Source of the DNA: an uncultured Lachnospiraceae bacterium
GTDB lineage: Bacteria; Bacillota; Clostridia; Lachnospirales; Lachnospiraceae
DNA length: 42,016 nucleotides
Direction of reading: 5' to 3'
Assembly (NCBI GenBank): GCA_950097145.1
Contig: CATNCF010000025.1
Location: 1 to 42,016, forward strand
The translations under genes were made by a program, and so were the position numbers. This document shows positions 8,719 through 17,383 of this stretch, one piece after another; within the stretch, counting starts at the first letter, position 1, and the number at the start of each line of letters is the position of its first letter. The notes beneath the pieces are model-generated. The model had not been told where the DNA came from, did not search any database, and was given only the letters and a program-made list of their open reading frames with translations.

Positions 8719-9621
8719 TTACTTCACTGCTCCAATTAATTCACTGATATTTTTCACATGATACTGTTCCATATATTCCCGGATACCGTCCACAATCTCC
8801 ATTGTCACTGTGGGATTACGGAAATTTGCAGTTCCTACGGCTACCGCCGAAGCGCCTGCCAGAATCATCTCAACAGCATCTTCCGCCGTCATAATTCCGC
8901 CCATGCCGATAATGGGAATGCTGACCGCCTGCGCCGTCTGATAAACCATGCGCACTGCCACAGGATGTATCGCCGGACCGGACAAACCGCCCGTCTTATT
9001 GGCAAGAGAAAATGCCCTGCGGTGAATATCAATTTTCATGCCAGTAATAGTATTGATCAACGAAATTGCGTCAGCGCCTCCTGCCTCTGCAGCCTTTGCC
9101 ATTTCTGTTATATCCGTCACATTCGGACTGAGCTTCATGATAATCGGCTGTTTTGCATATTTTTTTACTTCCTTTGTGACGGCCTCTACAGCCTTAGGGT
9201 CCTGCCCAAAAGCAATTCCCCCCTCCTCCACATTTGGGCAGGAAATATTGATCTCCAGCATGTCCACCGGCTGCCCTGCAAGACGTCTTACTACTTCACA
9301 ATAATCTTCCACCGTTCTTCCGCAGACATTTACGATAATTCTGGTATCAAACTTTGTCAAGAACGGCATATCTCTCTCTATAAAAACATCAACTCCCGGA
9401 TTCTGAAGTCCAACTGCATTCAGCATTCCTCCATAAGTCTCAGCAATCCTGGGGGTGGGATTCCCTTCCCACGGAACATTGGCAACTCCTTTCGTCACCA
9501 CTGCTCCAAGCCTGTTTAAATCTATAAATTCTGAATATTCTGCTCCAGAGCCAAAGGTTCCTGATGCGGTCATCACTGGATTTTTCAAAGTAAGACCTGC
9601 AAGATTTACTTTTGTATTCAT
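8719..9621 (-). CDS. pyrD: Dihydroorotate dehydrogenase B, catalytic subunit
   Basis: The 300-residue FMN enzyme oxidises dihydroorotate to orotate, the fourth step of UMP synthesis. It is class 1B: the catalytic Cys is in EINISCPN, and FMN-binding stretches include MTASGTFGSG and MGGIMTAEDAVEMILAGASAVAVGTA. Class 1B enzymes work with the PyrK electron-transfer subunit to use NAD+, and pyrK is directly upstream. The ATG overlaps the pyrK stop by one base (TGATG), and AGGAGGTGG lies inside the end of pyrK, so the two are translationally coupled. It is the last gene of the pyr operon. The palindromic element at 8509-8670 lies just downstream. Confidence 0.97.
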   Translation of the reverse strand: MNTKVNLAGLTLKNPVMTASGTFGSGAEYSEFIDLNRLGAVVTKGVANVPWEGNPTPRIAETYGGMLNAVGLQNPGVDVFIERDMPFLTKFDTRIIVNVCGRTVEDYCEVVRRLAGQPVDMLEINISCPNVEEGGIAFGQDPKAVEAVTKEVKKYAKQPIIMKLSPNVTDITEMAKAAEAGGADAISLINTITGMKIDIHRRAFSLANKTGGLSGPAIHPVAVRMVYQTAQAVSIPIIGMGGIMTAEDAVEMILAGASAVAVGTANFRNPTVTMEIVDGIREYMEQYHVKNISELIGAVK

Positions 9622-10388
9622 CAGAATTCCACCTCCTCTGCACGAAATACCGGGCCTTCCTTACAGATTCGCTTATTGTTCACATTGGTATGCCTGTCCT
9701 TTTCTCTGGATTTACAGACACAGCCCAGGCAGGCGCCGATGCCGCAGGCCATATGCTCTTCCAGAGACACCCAGCATTCAATGTGTTTCTCTAAGGCATA
9801 TGCTTTTATGGCACGAAGCATGGGCATTGGCCCGCAGGCATAGATAATCTCAGCATCCAGTCCATTTTCCCGAATAGCATCCAGCACGTTTCCTTCTGTA
9901 CCATAACTTCCATCTTCCGTTGCCACATAGACATTCCCCAGTTTCTTAAATTCATCCTGTAAAAACATGGAGTCACGATATCCCAAAATCAGTTGTTTCT
10001 CACAATTTAATTCTCTGGCAAGCTGGAGCATAGGAGGAATCCCGATACCGCCCCCAATAATAAACGCCTTCCTCTCCTTCATTGGAAATCCATTCCCAAG
10101 AGGACCTACAATGTCAATGCTTCTTCCTGTGCGAAGCTGGGACAATTCCTCTGTTCCCCTTCCTGCAACCCGGTATACAATGCGGACAGACTGGTCTTCC
10201 CTGTCAATCTCACAAATACTGATAGGCCGCGGCAGAAGCCTGCTGCCTTCATGACAGTATACCGATATAAACTGGCCTGGCCTGGACATTCCCGCAATCC
10301 GATCGGTCTTCAGCCACATACTGTATATTTCATAAGAAATTTCTTCCTGCCGGATAATTACCGCCTGTTCTTTAAATTTTTCCGCCAT
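9621..10388 (-). CDS. pyrK: Dihydroorotate dehydrogenase B, electron-transfer subunit
   Basis: The 255-residue partner of PyrD passes electrons from FMN via a [2Fe-2S] cluster and FAD to NAD+. The N-terminal FAD-binding barrel includes RPISI. The NAD-binding part has GGGIGIPPML. The C-terminal cluster motif is CGIGACLGCVC followed by a fourth Cys in the RICKEG region. The length agrees with the family. It lies between pyrF and pyrD in the operon and overlaps pyrD by one base. The start at 10388 has AGGAGAAG upstream. Confidence 0.96.
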   Translation of the reverse strand: MAEKFKEQAVIIRQEEISYEIYSMWLKTDRIAGMSRPGQFISVYCHEGSRLLPRPISICEIDREDQSVRIVYRVAGRGTEELSQLRTGRSIDIVGPLGNGFPMKERKAFIIGGGIGIPPMLQLARELNCEKQLILGYRDSMFLQDEFKKLGNVYVATEDGSYGTEGNVLDAIRENGLDAEIIYACGPMPMLRAIKAYALEKHIECWVSLEEHMACGIGACLGCVCKSREKDRHTNVNNKRICKEGPVFRAEEVEF

Positions 10389-10414
10389 ATTCTTTCTTCT
10401 CCTACTTATCCCTC

Positions 10415-11344
10415 CTATTTTGCTGCCTGGAGGGCGTTGTCTATGTCTTCTTTCATTGCCAAAACTGCAGCCCTGGATGCCTCTCCAAAATGTTCTGCAC
10501 CAAAGTCTGCATACGCTTCCTGCTGATAAGCTGCAATGATGCCCCTTGAGGAATTTACAATTGCCCCCAGTCCGTCTTCATGAAAGAAGTGTACCAAATC
10601 TGCGCCTGTTCCTCCCTGCGCTCCATAACCAGGCACTAAAATAAAGCTTTTAGGCATAATCCTGCGCAGTATTTTCCCCACTTCCGGATAAGTTGCGCCT
10701 ACAACAGCTCCAACGTAACTGTAGTTCTCTCCCATACAATCTGCACCCCACTGAGCTGCCTTTTCACCCACCAGTTCATACAGCGGCCTGCCGTCCACAA
10801 TTTTATCCTGAAATTCACCGCTGGAAGGGTTGGAAGTCTTCACTAAAATAAACAGCCCCTTTTTTTCCTCTCTGCATACGTCAACAAAGGGCTTCACGCC
10901 GTCCGTACCCAGGTAAGGATTTACCGTGATAAAATCCTCTCCAAAAGGATGATAGGTCTTACTTCCTACCTTCACAGAACCAATATGGCCTGCAGCGTAT
11001 GCCGCAGAGGTAGAACCGATATCCCCTCTCTTGATATCTCCAATTACAATCAAATCTTTCTTATGACAGTAATCCACAGTCTTCTGGAACGCCTGCAGAC
11101 CTGGAATCCCAAACTGCTCATACATAGCAATCTGAGGTTTTACCGCCGGAATAAGATCATATATACAATCCACAATTTCTTTATTAAACTGCCAGATTGC
11201 TTCTGCCGCGCCTTCTAAAGTTTCCCCATATTCCTCAAAAGCCTTCCTCTGAATATGTTCTGGTATATAATTCATCATAGGATCCAGTCCTGCCACAATC
11301 GGTGCATGGGTTTTCTGAATTTTCTCTGCCAGCTTGTTAATCAT
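10415..11344 (-). CDS. pyrF: Orotidine 5'-phosphate decarboxylase
   Basis: The 309-residue enzyme converts OMP to UMP, the last step of the pathway. It is the longer group 2 type: the active-site signature is VIGDIKRGDIGSTS, and the phosphate-binding end is LVPGYGAQGG. An extra helical insertion makes it about 70 residues longer than the E. coli-type protein. It sits 26 bp upstream of pyrK and 19 bp downstream of pyrC in the same operon. The start has AAGAGGAT in front. Confidence 0.96.
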   Translation of the reverse strand: MINKLAEKIQKTHAPIVAGLDPMMNYIPEHIQRKAFEEYGETLEGAAEAIWQFNKEIVDCIYDLIPAVKPQIAMYEQFGIPGLQAFQKTVDYCHKKDLIVIGDIKRGDIGSTSAAYAAGHIGSVKVGSKTYHPFGEDFITVNPYLGTDGVKPFVDVCREEKKGLFILVKTSNPSSGEFQDKIVDGRPLYELVGEKAAQWGADCMGENYSYVGAVVGATYPEVGKILRRIMPKSFILVPGYGAQGGTGADLVHFFHEDGLGAIVNSSRGIIAAYQQEAYADFGAEHFGEASRAAVLAMKEDIDNALQAAK

Positions 11345-11363
11345 TCCTTATCCTCTTTTCCAC

Positions 11364-12638
11364 CTATTTTTCATATACAACTTTGCCGTCTACAACAGTA
11401 GCAACAACCATTCCTTTAACCTTCCTGCCTGCAAATGGCGTATTTCTGCCTTTGGACTGAAACTGCGCCGGATCAATCACATATTGGTGTTTCGCATCAA
11501 AAACTACCAAATCTGCAGGTTTCCCCTCTTCAACTACTCCTTTATCCAATCCTAAAATCTTCGCTGGATTATAACTCATTTTCTCTGCCATCTGCACAAT
11601 GGTAAGATATCCTTTATCCACCAATTCTGTCATGGTAAGAGCCGCAGCTGTTTCCAGCCCTACAATGCCAAAAGGCGCTTTTTTCATACCCAATCCCTTA
11701 TCAATTGCTGTATGGGGCGCATGGTCTGTGGCAATCACATCCATGATATCCGCCTTCAATCCCTCTTTTAACGCCTCCACATCTTCCCTGGTTCTTAATG
11801 GGGGATTCATCTTATAATTGGCGTCGTCTCCTGGTATATCTTCACTGGTCAGCGTAAAATGATGGGGGCATACTTCTGCAGTCACTCGAATTCCCGCCTC
11901 CTTGGCAAGCTCTACCAGGCGCACACTGTCCTTGGTGGAACAATGGCACAAATGCAGCGCCGCCCCGGTATCCTTTGCAAGCATAATATCCCGGGCTATT
12001 ATGACGTCCTCCACAGAATTGCTGATTCCTGCAAACTTCGTTTTCTTCATGGTTTTATCTGCGTTTACCACGCCTTTTTGTACCATATTGGCATCCTCGC
12101 AATGAGAAAGTACCGGAATGTCATATTTCAGGGCAAGGGTCATTGCCTCCCGGTAAAGCTGGGCATTCATAACCGTTTTTCCGTCTTCACTGATGGCTGG
12201 AATTCCCGCCTCCACCATACCTTCAATATCTGAGAGTTCTTCCCCTCTCTGCCCCCTGGTTACGGCTCCCGCCTGCAGAATGTGGACAAGCCTCATGTCC
12301 TTTGCCTTATTATGAACATAATTGACCACATCTGAGTTGTCCACCACAGGCTTGGTATTCGGCATGGCAACAATGGTAGTAAATCCTCCCCTGGCCGCTG
12401 CCTGAGCTCCTGTCTCCACGGTTTCCTTATGCTCCATTCCCGGATCCCTCAGATGTACATGCATATCAATAAATCCCGGCATGACATAACAGTCTGCCGC
12501 ATCTATGACACGGTCTGCCTTCACCTTCTGCATTGGAGCGACTTTCTTGATTTTTCCATCTTCTACCAGCACATCGGCTTTTATCTCTGTTCCGTCCCCC
12601 GGATTTACAACAGTTCCATTTTGAATAAGTAACAGCAT
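11364..12638 (-). CDS. pyrC: Dihydroorotase (type I)
   Basis: The 424-residue zinc amidohydrolase interconverts carbamoyl aspartate and dihydroorotate. The metal-binding HVHLRDPG motif is near residue 60 (DMHVHLRDPG), followed by further metal ligands (LSHCED, LCHCST) and the catalytic ATDHAPH near residue 305. The length and motifs fit the Bacillus-type (class I) enzyme. It is the first gene of the pyrC-pyrF-pyrK-pyrD operon. AGAAAGGAA precedes the ATG. No PyrR attenuator hairpins are recognisable in the short upstream region, and the genes for the earlier steps (pyrB, carA, carB) are not in the window. Confidence 0.96.
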   Translation of the reverse strand: MLLLIQNGTVVNPGDGTEIKADVLVEDGKIKKVAPMQKVKADRVIDAADCYVMPGFIDMHVHLRDPGMEHKETVETGAQAAARGGFTTIVAMPNTKPVVDNSDVVNYVHNKAKDMRLVHILQAGAVTRGQRGEELSDIEGMVEAGIPAISEDGKTVMNAQLYREAMTLALKYDIPVLSHCEDANMVQKGVVNADKTMKKTKFAGISNSVEDVIIARDIMLAKDTGAALHLCHCSTKDSVRLVELAKEAGIRVTAEVCPHHFTLTSEDIPGDDANYKMNPPLRTREDVEALKEGLKADIMDVIATDHAPHTAIDKGLGMKKAPFGIVGLETAAALTMTELVDKGYLTIVQMAEKMSYNPAKILGLDKGVVEEGKPADLVVFDAKHQYVIDPAQFQSKGRNTPFAGRKVKGMVVATVVDGKVVYEK

Positions 12639-12665
12639 ATTAACGTTCCTTTCTGAATCGTATTT

Positions 12666-12671
12666 ATTATA
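12666..12671 (-). promoter_or_regulatory. Possible -10 element of the pyr operon
   Basis: TATAAT lies on the minus strand 27 bp before the pyrC start, after the terminator of the upstream operon. No convincing -35 is present at 16-18 bp, so the promoter may depend on another factor. Confidence 0.35.
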
Positions 12672-12718
12672 ACTAGTCCATTACTTTGTCCCTTGTAGAT
12701 ACGTTTATTTTATCACAG

Positions 12719-12745
12719 AAAAAAAGGAGGGGCAACCTCCTTTTC
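12719..12745 (-). terminator. Rho-independent terminator after the ktrB-ktrA-DUF1653 operon
   Basis: On the minus strand AAAAGGAGG pairs with CCTCCTTTT around a 5-nt TTGCC loop, and the T run continues (7 T). It separates the upstream operon from pyrC. Confidence 0.85.
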
Positions 12746-12805
12746 CTTAAATTACCTGTTCCGTTCCACTTTTATATTCCCAATCCCGGCGCACCCCGCC
12801 AGGCG

Positions 12806-13312
12806 TCAGCGGAGCCTGCTGCACTCGTATTTCTGAAAGGTGCGGACGCAGGATTTTAATTCCTCATACCGCCGGTCCAAAGGCCCTTCTTCAATAACTA
12901 CATCCAGAACGACCGCCATATTGTTAATCATATGATCGTTGATATCATCCCTCATATCCAGCAGTATTTTATATTTTTCCTCCATCGTGCCCGCATCAAA
13001 AAATGCCATCAGCTTATCTTCCGCCCGTTCTTCCCCGGACTTGAACTGTTCCAGCAGATTTTCCTCTGTTTCTGTCTGCTGTCCCACAAGCTGAAAACGA
13101 TATTCCTGCTGAACTTTTGGATATTTATCCTTATCTACCAGGCTGATAAACATAGAAAGCGGCCTGGCATAAACCTGAAAATTTCCATACAATGCCTGAT
13201 AGATCACAAGCTCTTCTCCCGTCTCGGTATGTTCTGCAATGGCAATAACCTGATACAATTTTTCTTTAAAATGTAAATACTTCTCTCCTGGTTTCGGCGT
13301 TCCCTGCGGCAT
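12806..13312 (-). CDS. DUF1653 domain-containing protein
   Basis: The 168-residue protein carries an N-terminal DUF1653 module, a small SH3-like fold seen in many bacteria ([31 protein letters not shown]...YARPLSMF, residues 8-55). A charged helical tail follows, with a stretch resembling a short dimerisation helix. Function is unknown. It is 35 bp downstream of ktrA and probably co-transcribed with the potassium-uptake genes, but nothing in it suggests a link to transport. AAAGAGGT precedes the ATG. A strong terminator lies about 60 bp past its stop. Confidence 0.85.
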   Translation of the reverse strand: MPQGTPKPGEKYLHFKEKLYQVIAIAEHTETGEELVIYQALYGNFQVYARPLSMFISLVDKDKYPKVQQEYRFQLVGQQTETEENLLEQFKSGEERAEDKLMAFFDAGTMEEKYKILLDMRDDINDHMINNMAVVLDVVIEEGPLDRRYEELKSCVRTFQKYECSRLR

Positions 13313-13347
13313 ATCAATACCTCTTTCCCTGTATTTTTACAGCGTCC

Positions 13348-13995
13348 TTACAGACGCTTCACAATTCGTTCAATGTCTTCCCTTCGTCCAATCACCATCA
13401 AATGCTCCTCTGCGCTGAATACATGTTCTGCATCCGGCATTAGGGTACTCTCCCCCTCTTTTTTGATACCCAGAATATTGGCATTATATTTTACACGGAA
13501 ATTCGTTTCCTTGATAGATTTGCCTACCCACTCTTCTAAAGGCTGTATTTCATAAATAGAATAGTCCCCCATTTCCATATAATCATATACATGGTTGGCG
13601 CTGACCTTAATGGCAAGCCGTTTTGCAATATCCCGGTCCGGATATACTACCTCGTCCGCGCCGTTCCTCAGCAAAAACTTTGCCTGAATGTCTCTGGTTG
13701 CCTTGCTGATTACACAGGGCGCCCCCAACTCTTTCAACTGGCTGGTAATCTCCAGGCTGCTCTGGAAATTTGTTCCGATACATACAAAACAGATATCAAA
13801 GTTCCGTACGCCAAAGCTGCGCAGTACCTCTTCTCTGGTACAGTCTGCAATCTTAGCGCTTGTAACCAGAGCGAGAATATCTTCCAGGTTCTCTTCTTTC
13901 TCATCCACTGCCATAACATCATTGCCATTCTGAACCAGATCCATACATAAATGTTTTCCAAATCTTCCGATTCCAATTACTAATATTGATTTCAT
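13348..13995 (-). CDS. ktrA: Potassium uptake regulatory subunit (KtrA/TrkA type)
   Basis: The 215-residue cytoplasmic RCK protein gates the KtrB channel by nucleotide binding. The N-terminal Rossmann fold has GIGRFGKHL and the acidic VDE after strand 2. The C-terminal RCK_C domain spans roughly residues 135-215 (YSIYEIQPLEEWVGKSI...). The length matches the single-RCK KtrA type rather than the double-RCK TrkA. It lies 13 bp downstream of the channel gene, with AGGAGAAA before the ATG. Ligand preference (ATP/ADP or NAD) is inferred from the family. Confidence 0.93.
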   Translation of the reverse strand: MKSILVIGIGRFGKHLCMDLVQNGNDVMAVDEKEENLEDILALVTSAKIADCTREEVLRSFGVRNFDICFVCIGTNFQSSLEITSQLKELGAPCVISKATRDIQAKFLLRNGADEVVYPDRDIAKRLAIKVSANHVYDYMEMGDYSIYEIQPLEEWVGKSIKETNFRVKYNANILGIKKEGESTLMPDAEHVFSAEEHLMVIGRREDIERIVKRL

Positions 13996-14008
13996 TTCTA
14001 TATTTCTC

Positions 14009-15334
14009 CTAACCGATTGTAATTCGTTCTATAGGAAGTTTCACTGGAGCATTGTGCTTCTTCTCTGTAAAAAACAGGGCAAAGGACATGCTTCCGATCC
14101 TTCCGCAGTACATCAAAACTACCAGCATATATTTTGACATAATGGAAACATCCCTTGTAATACCTGTAGAAATTCCCACAGTTCCGATGGCGGAAAATAT
14201 TTCCATAAAGATATCTGACAAAGGCAAAGGCTCCATCCCTGTCATCATCAAGGTACAAGAAGCTGCCAGCATCAAATTAATAAAAAATACTGTTGCCGCT
14301 TTCTTGATGGAATCCTCATCCATTCTCCTGCCGTAAATATTCAGACCGCTTTTGTTGCGCAGTGTCGACCAGATATACAAAAGAATTACCATCATCGTAG
14401 TGGTCTTAATGCCTCCGGCCGTAGACCCAGGACTTCCCCCGATAAACATCAATATTACGGTCAGCATTCTGGTTCCTTCTGTATAGATTCCTGTATCAAC
14501 AGTATTAAACCCTGCTGTACGAGGAGTCACCGCTCCAAAAACAGATGCAAGTATCCGGCTTTTTACATCCAGTTCCATAAGGTTCTCCTGCTCAAGCAGA
14601 TAGAAGCAGACACTGCCCCCCACAATCAGAATTACCGTCATAGTAAGTACAATCTTAGTGTGCAGAAGATAATTCTTTACCTTCCACTTATGAACTGAAA
14701 TATCATCCCATACAATAAAACCAATTCCTCCAATGATAATCAGCGCCATAATCACCAGGTTTACCAACAAGTCGTCATGATACAGACACAGGGAACTATA
14801 AGGTTCAAACCGCCCCATCAGATCAAAACCAGCATTACAAAATGCAGAAATAGAATGGAAAATGCCATACCAAATTCCCTCTGCCGCCCCAAACTGCGGA
14901 ACAAACCGGATCATCAGCAGCAACGCGCCAGTACCTTCAATCATCAGCGTGTAAAAAACAATCTTTCGCACCAGCCGCACCGTACCTCCGATCTGCAGTG
15001 TATTCATACTCTCTTGAATAAGATTCCTCTCTTTCAAGCCAATACGGCGTTTCATAAATATGGAAAAAAATACTCCAATGGTAATAAATCCCAGCCCGCC
15101 AATCTGAATGAGCACAAGAATCACTATCTGTCCGAACAGTGTCCAATTGGTGTATGTATCCACTACGACCAGTCCTGTCACGCAGGTACTGCTGGTAGAA
15201 GTGAACAGTGCATTTAAAAATCCCGCACTTTCCCCGCTCCTGGATGCAATTGGAAGCATCAAAAGGAGCGTGCCCGCCGCAATAATCAATAAAAATCCAA
15301 TCGCAATGGTCTGTACCCTGCTTAATCTATGCAT
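14009..15334 (-). CDS. ktrB: Potassium uptake channel subunit (KtrB/TrkH family)
   Basis: The 441-residue integral membrane protein is the ion-conducting subunit of a Ktr-type K+ uptake system. It has the fourfold pore-loop layout of the family: the first loop is TSTSSTCVTGL, with later loops at SAFCNAGFD, VTPRTAGFNTVD and SAIGTVGISTG. Together these carry the selectivity-filter glycines. About 10 hydrophobic segments are visible. It is the first gene of an operon with ktrA and the DUF1653 gene. ATGGAGAAG lies before the ATG. A possible weak promoter (TTGTAT-18-TATGAT) lies upstream near the MCP terminator. Confidence 0.94.
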   Translation of the reverse strand: MHRLSRVQTIAIGFLLIIAAGTLLLMLPIASRSGESAGFLNALFTSTSSTCVTGLVVVDTYTNWTLFGQIVILVLIQIGGLGFITIGVFFSIFMKRRIGLKERNLIQESMNTLQIGGTVRLVRKIVFYTLMIEGTGALLLMIRFVPQFGAAEGIWYGIFHSISAFCNAGFDLMGRFEPYSSLCLYHDDLLVNLVIMALIIIGGIGFIVWDDISVHKWKVKNYLLHTKIVLTMTVILIVGGSVCFYLLEQENLMELDVKSRILASVFGAVTPRTAGFNTVDTGIYTEGTRMLTVILMFIGGSPGSTAGGIKTTTMMVILLYIWSTLRNKSGLNIYGRRMDEDSIKKAATVFFINLMLAASCTLMMTGMEPLPLSDIFMEIFSAIGTVGISTGITRDVSIMSKYMLVVLMYCGRIGSMSFALFFTEKKHNAPVKLPIERITIG

Positions 15335-15423
15335 TTTGACTTCTCCATTTTCTAATCATCATAACAGCATTATCTTTCTCCATTTACAGATTAATCATAC
15401 CTGCTATTTGGTTCTCTATACAA

Positions 15424-15471
15424 GGAAAAGGAGTATTTCATGACCCTTTTGGAAAGATCATAAAACACTCC
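15424..15471 (-). terminator. Strong terminator at the end of the chemotaxis operon
   Basis: On the minus strand a 16-bp stem (15456-15471 with 15430-15445, three G-U pairs) closes a 10-nt loop and is followed by TTTTCC. It is 16 bp past the MCP stop. Confidence 0.85.
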
Positions 15472-15486
15472 CACAAAATTCTACTC

Positions 15487-16830
15487 TTAATATTTTCCGA
15501 ATTCGCTATCCAGGGAAATGATCTTCTCGTTCTCTTCTGACTTGTCATTCATCATCATATCCTGAGATGCCACACTGTAATTATCAGAAACCTTCAGTTT
15601 GTACTGGCCAATCATAGTACGCAGAGACATTGCCTGGTTAGATAACTCTTCACTAGCTGCCGCACACTGTTCACTGGTTGCAGAGTTTGTTTGAACAACC
15701 TGGGATACCTGTGTAATGGCCTGGTCAATCTGGCTGACTGCTGTCGCCTGATCATTGGATGCCACTGCAATATTATTAATTAAGGCAACAATATTATCTA
15801 CTTCACCAATAATCTGTGTTAATGATGCTGCCGTCTGTTCTGCAAGCTTGGAACCATGTTCTACCTTCTTAATGGAATCCTCGATCATCTCTGCTGTCTC
15901 ACTAGCTGCAGACGCACTCTTGCCAGCCAGATTCCGCACTTCCTCAGCTACCACTGCAAATCCTTTTCCATGAACGCCGGCTCTTGCTGCTTCTACTGCC
16001 GCATTCAATGCGAGAATATTTGTCTGGAATGCAATATCATCAATAACTTTAATAATCTTAGAAATATTTTCAGAAGCTTCATTGATTCCCATCATTGCTT
16101 GAATCATTTCTTTCATATGACTATCACTTTCCATAGCCTCTTCCTTCATGCTATGTACCGATGTATTTGCCTGATTCGCCTCTTCTGCATTGCGTTTGGT
16201 GCGCTCTGCAATCTCTGTAATGGAAGCTGTTACCTGCTGGATCGCGCTTGCCTGTTGGGTAGATCCCTGTGCCAAAGACTGGCTGGCATCTGATACCTGC
16301 TCTGCTCCCATAGAGAGTTGGATAGAAGATTCTCTAATACCAGAAAGCATATGATTGTTTTCAGTAATAATGCTATGGAACGCATTTCCCAAAACATCCC
16401 CACTGTTATTGACTTTTACATCAAGATCAAGATTTCCCTCTGTAATGTTACCTGCAATTTCTGCCTGATACTTAACATTTTCCACAATTTTCTGAAAATC
16501 ATCCACTAATTCGCCAAATTCATCATTACGAATTTTTTTCAGCACTACATCTGTACGGCCTTCTGCAATCTGAGCTGCCGCCTTCCGAAGCATATCCATG
16601 GAAGTTCGAATATCTCTTAGTATCCCAAATGCCAAAATCATTGTAACCACAATAGCAACAAATGTAATGACTGCAACTGCAATTTCTGCTAAGTGCAGAG
16701 ACTCAACAGAAAGCGCACCTTTTCTTGTGGAACTTAAAGTACCCATACCTGCATATGCAACCACAAGAGTCATTATAATCGTAACTCCAAAACAAATCAA
16801 TAACCGTGTTCTTATCTTCGCATTTTTCAT
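15487..16830 (-). CDS. Methyl-accepting chemotaxis protein with almost no extracellular domain
   Basis: The 447-residue receptor has TM1 at about residues 10-32 and TM2 at about 50-72, joined by only about 17 outside residues. HAMP-like sequence follows ([21 protein letters not shown]), then a second HAMP-like segment ([13 protein letters not shown]), then a long coiled coil. The signalling tip reads [36 protein letters not shown], typical of MCPs. With no periplasmic-type sensor it probably senses through the membrane, the cytoplasm or partner receptors. The ATG at 16830 (GAAGAGGAA in front) is chosen; an upstream extension would overlap cheW. It is the last gene of the che operon, 22 bp after cheW. 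Confidence 0.92.
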   Translation of the reverse strand: MKNAKIRTRLLICFGVTIIMTLVVAYAGMGTLSSTRKGALSVESLHLAEIAVAVITFVAIVVTMILAFGILRDIRTSMDMLRKAAAQIAEGRTDVVLKKIRNDEFGELVDDFQKIVENVKYQAEIAGNITEGNLDLDVKVNNSGDVLGNAFHSIITENNHMLSGIRESSIQLSMGAEQVSDASQSLAQGSTQQASAIQQVTASITEIAERTKRNAEEANQANTSVHSMKEEAMESDSHMKEMIQAMMGINEASENISKIIKVIDDIAFQTNILALNAAVEAARAGVHGKGFAVVAEEVRNLAGKSASAASETAEMIEDSIKKVEHGSKLAEQTAASLTQIIGEVDNIVALINNIAVASNDQATAVSQIDQAITQVSQVVQTNSATSEQCAAASEELSNQAMSLRTMIGQYKLKVSDNYSVASQDMMMNDKSEENEKIISLDSEFGKY

Positions 16831-16852
16831 TTCCTCTTCTTCTCCTTCTCTT

Positions 16853-17380
16853 TTAAGCTTCTGCAGATACTTCTGTACCAGAAACAACTTCTCCAAATGC
16901 TGACAAATCCTCATCCTGAATCAGTTTTTCCGGATCCAGAAGTAATTTCACTTCATCATCCACTTTCACCAGGCCAAATACATACTTACTGCTTCCAGAC
17001 CCGGATTGAGATAAAGACGGCGGGAGAATAATTTCTCTTTCATCTACCGTAATAACCCCTGCAATCTTATCCACAATCAATCCTACAATTGTCGATTTCA
17101 CATTTATAACTATGATGCAAGTGCGGTCTGTATACTCAAAAGGTTCCTGTTTGAATCTGACCCTGACATCAATCACCGGTATAATCTTTCCGCGGATATT
17201 GATGAGTCCCTTGATGTAATCCTCTATCTCCGGAACTGCTGTGATAGGCTGAATTCCGACAATTTCCTGCACAAAAGTAATGGCGATGCCATAACATTCT
17301 CCACCCATTTGGAAGGTCATAAACATTCCTTTTTGAGCGTCCTGTTCGTCTTCAAATTCTTCCAACAATTCTTCCGACAT
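16853..17380 (-). CDS. cheW: Chemotaxis coupling protein CheW
   Basis: The 175-residue protein links CheA to receptors. A CheW SH3-like double barrel covers about residues 17-160 ([58 protein letters not shown]). An acidic N-terminal leader of about 16 residues and a short C-terminal tail flank it. It starts 3 bp after the cheA stop, so it is translationally linked to cheA, and is followed by the MCP gene. It is the only CheW in the window. Confidence 0.96.
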   Translation of the reverse strand: MSEELLEEFEDEQDAQKGMFMTFQMGGECYGIAITFVQEIVGIQPITAVPEIEDYIKGLINIRGKIIPVIDVRVRFKQEPFEYTDRTCIIVINVKSTIVGLIVDKIAGVITVDEREIILPPSLSQSGSGSSKYVFGLVKVDDEVKLLLDPEKLIQDEDLSAFGEVVSGTEVSAEA

Positions 17381-17383
17381 ATC

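Noticed and set aside
8758..9519. 253-codon plus-strand open frame
   Set aside because: It lies wholly antisense to pyrD, has no ribosome binding site and its Cys/His-rich translation matches no family; it is a shadow of the pyrD codons.
12639..12720. PyrR-type attenuator before pyrC
   Set aside because: The leader is too short and has no alternative antiterminator/terminator pair; the only hairpin is the terminator of the upstream operon.
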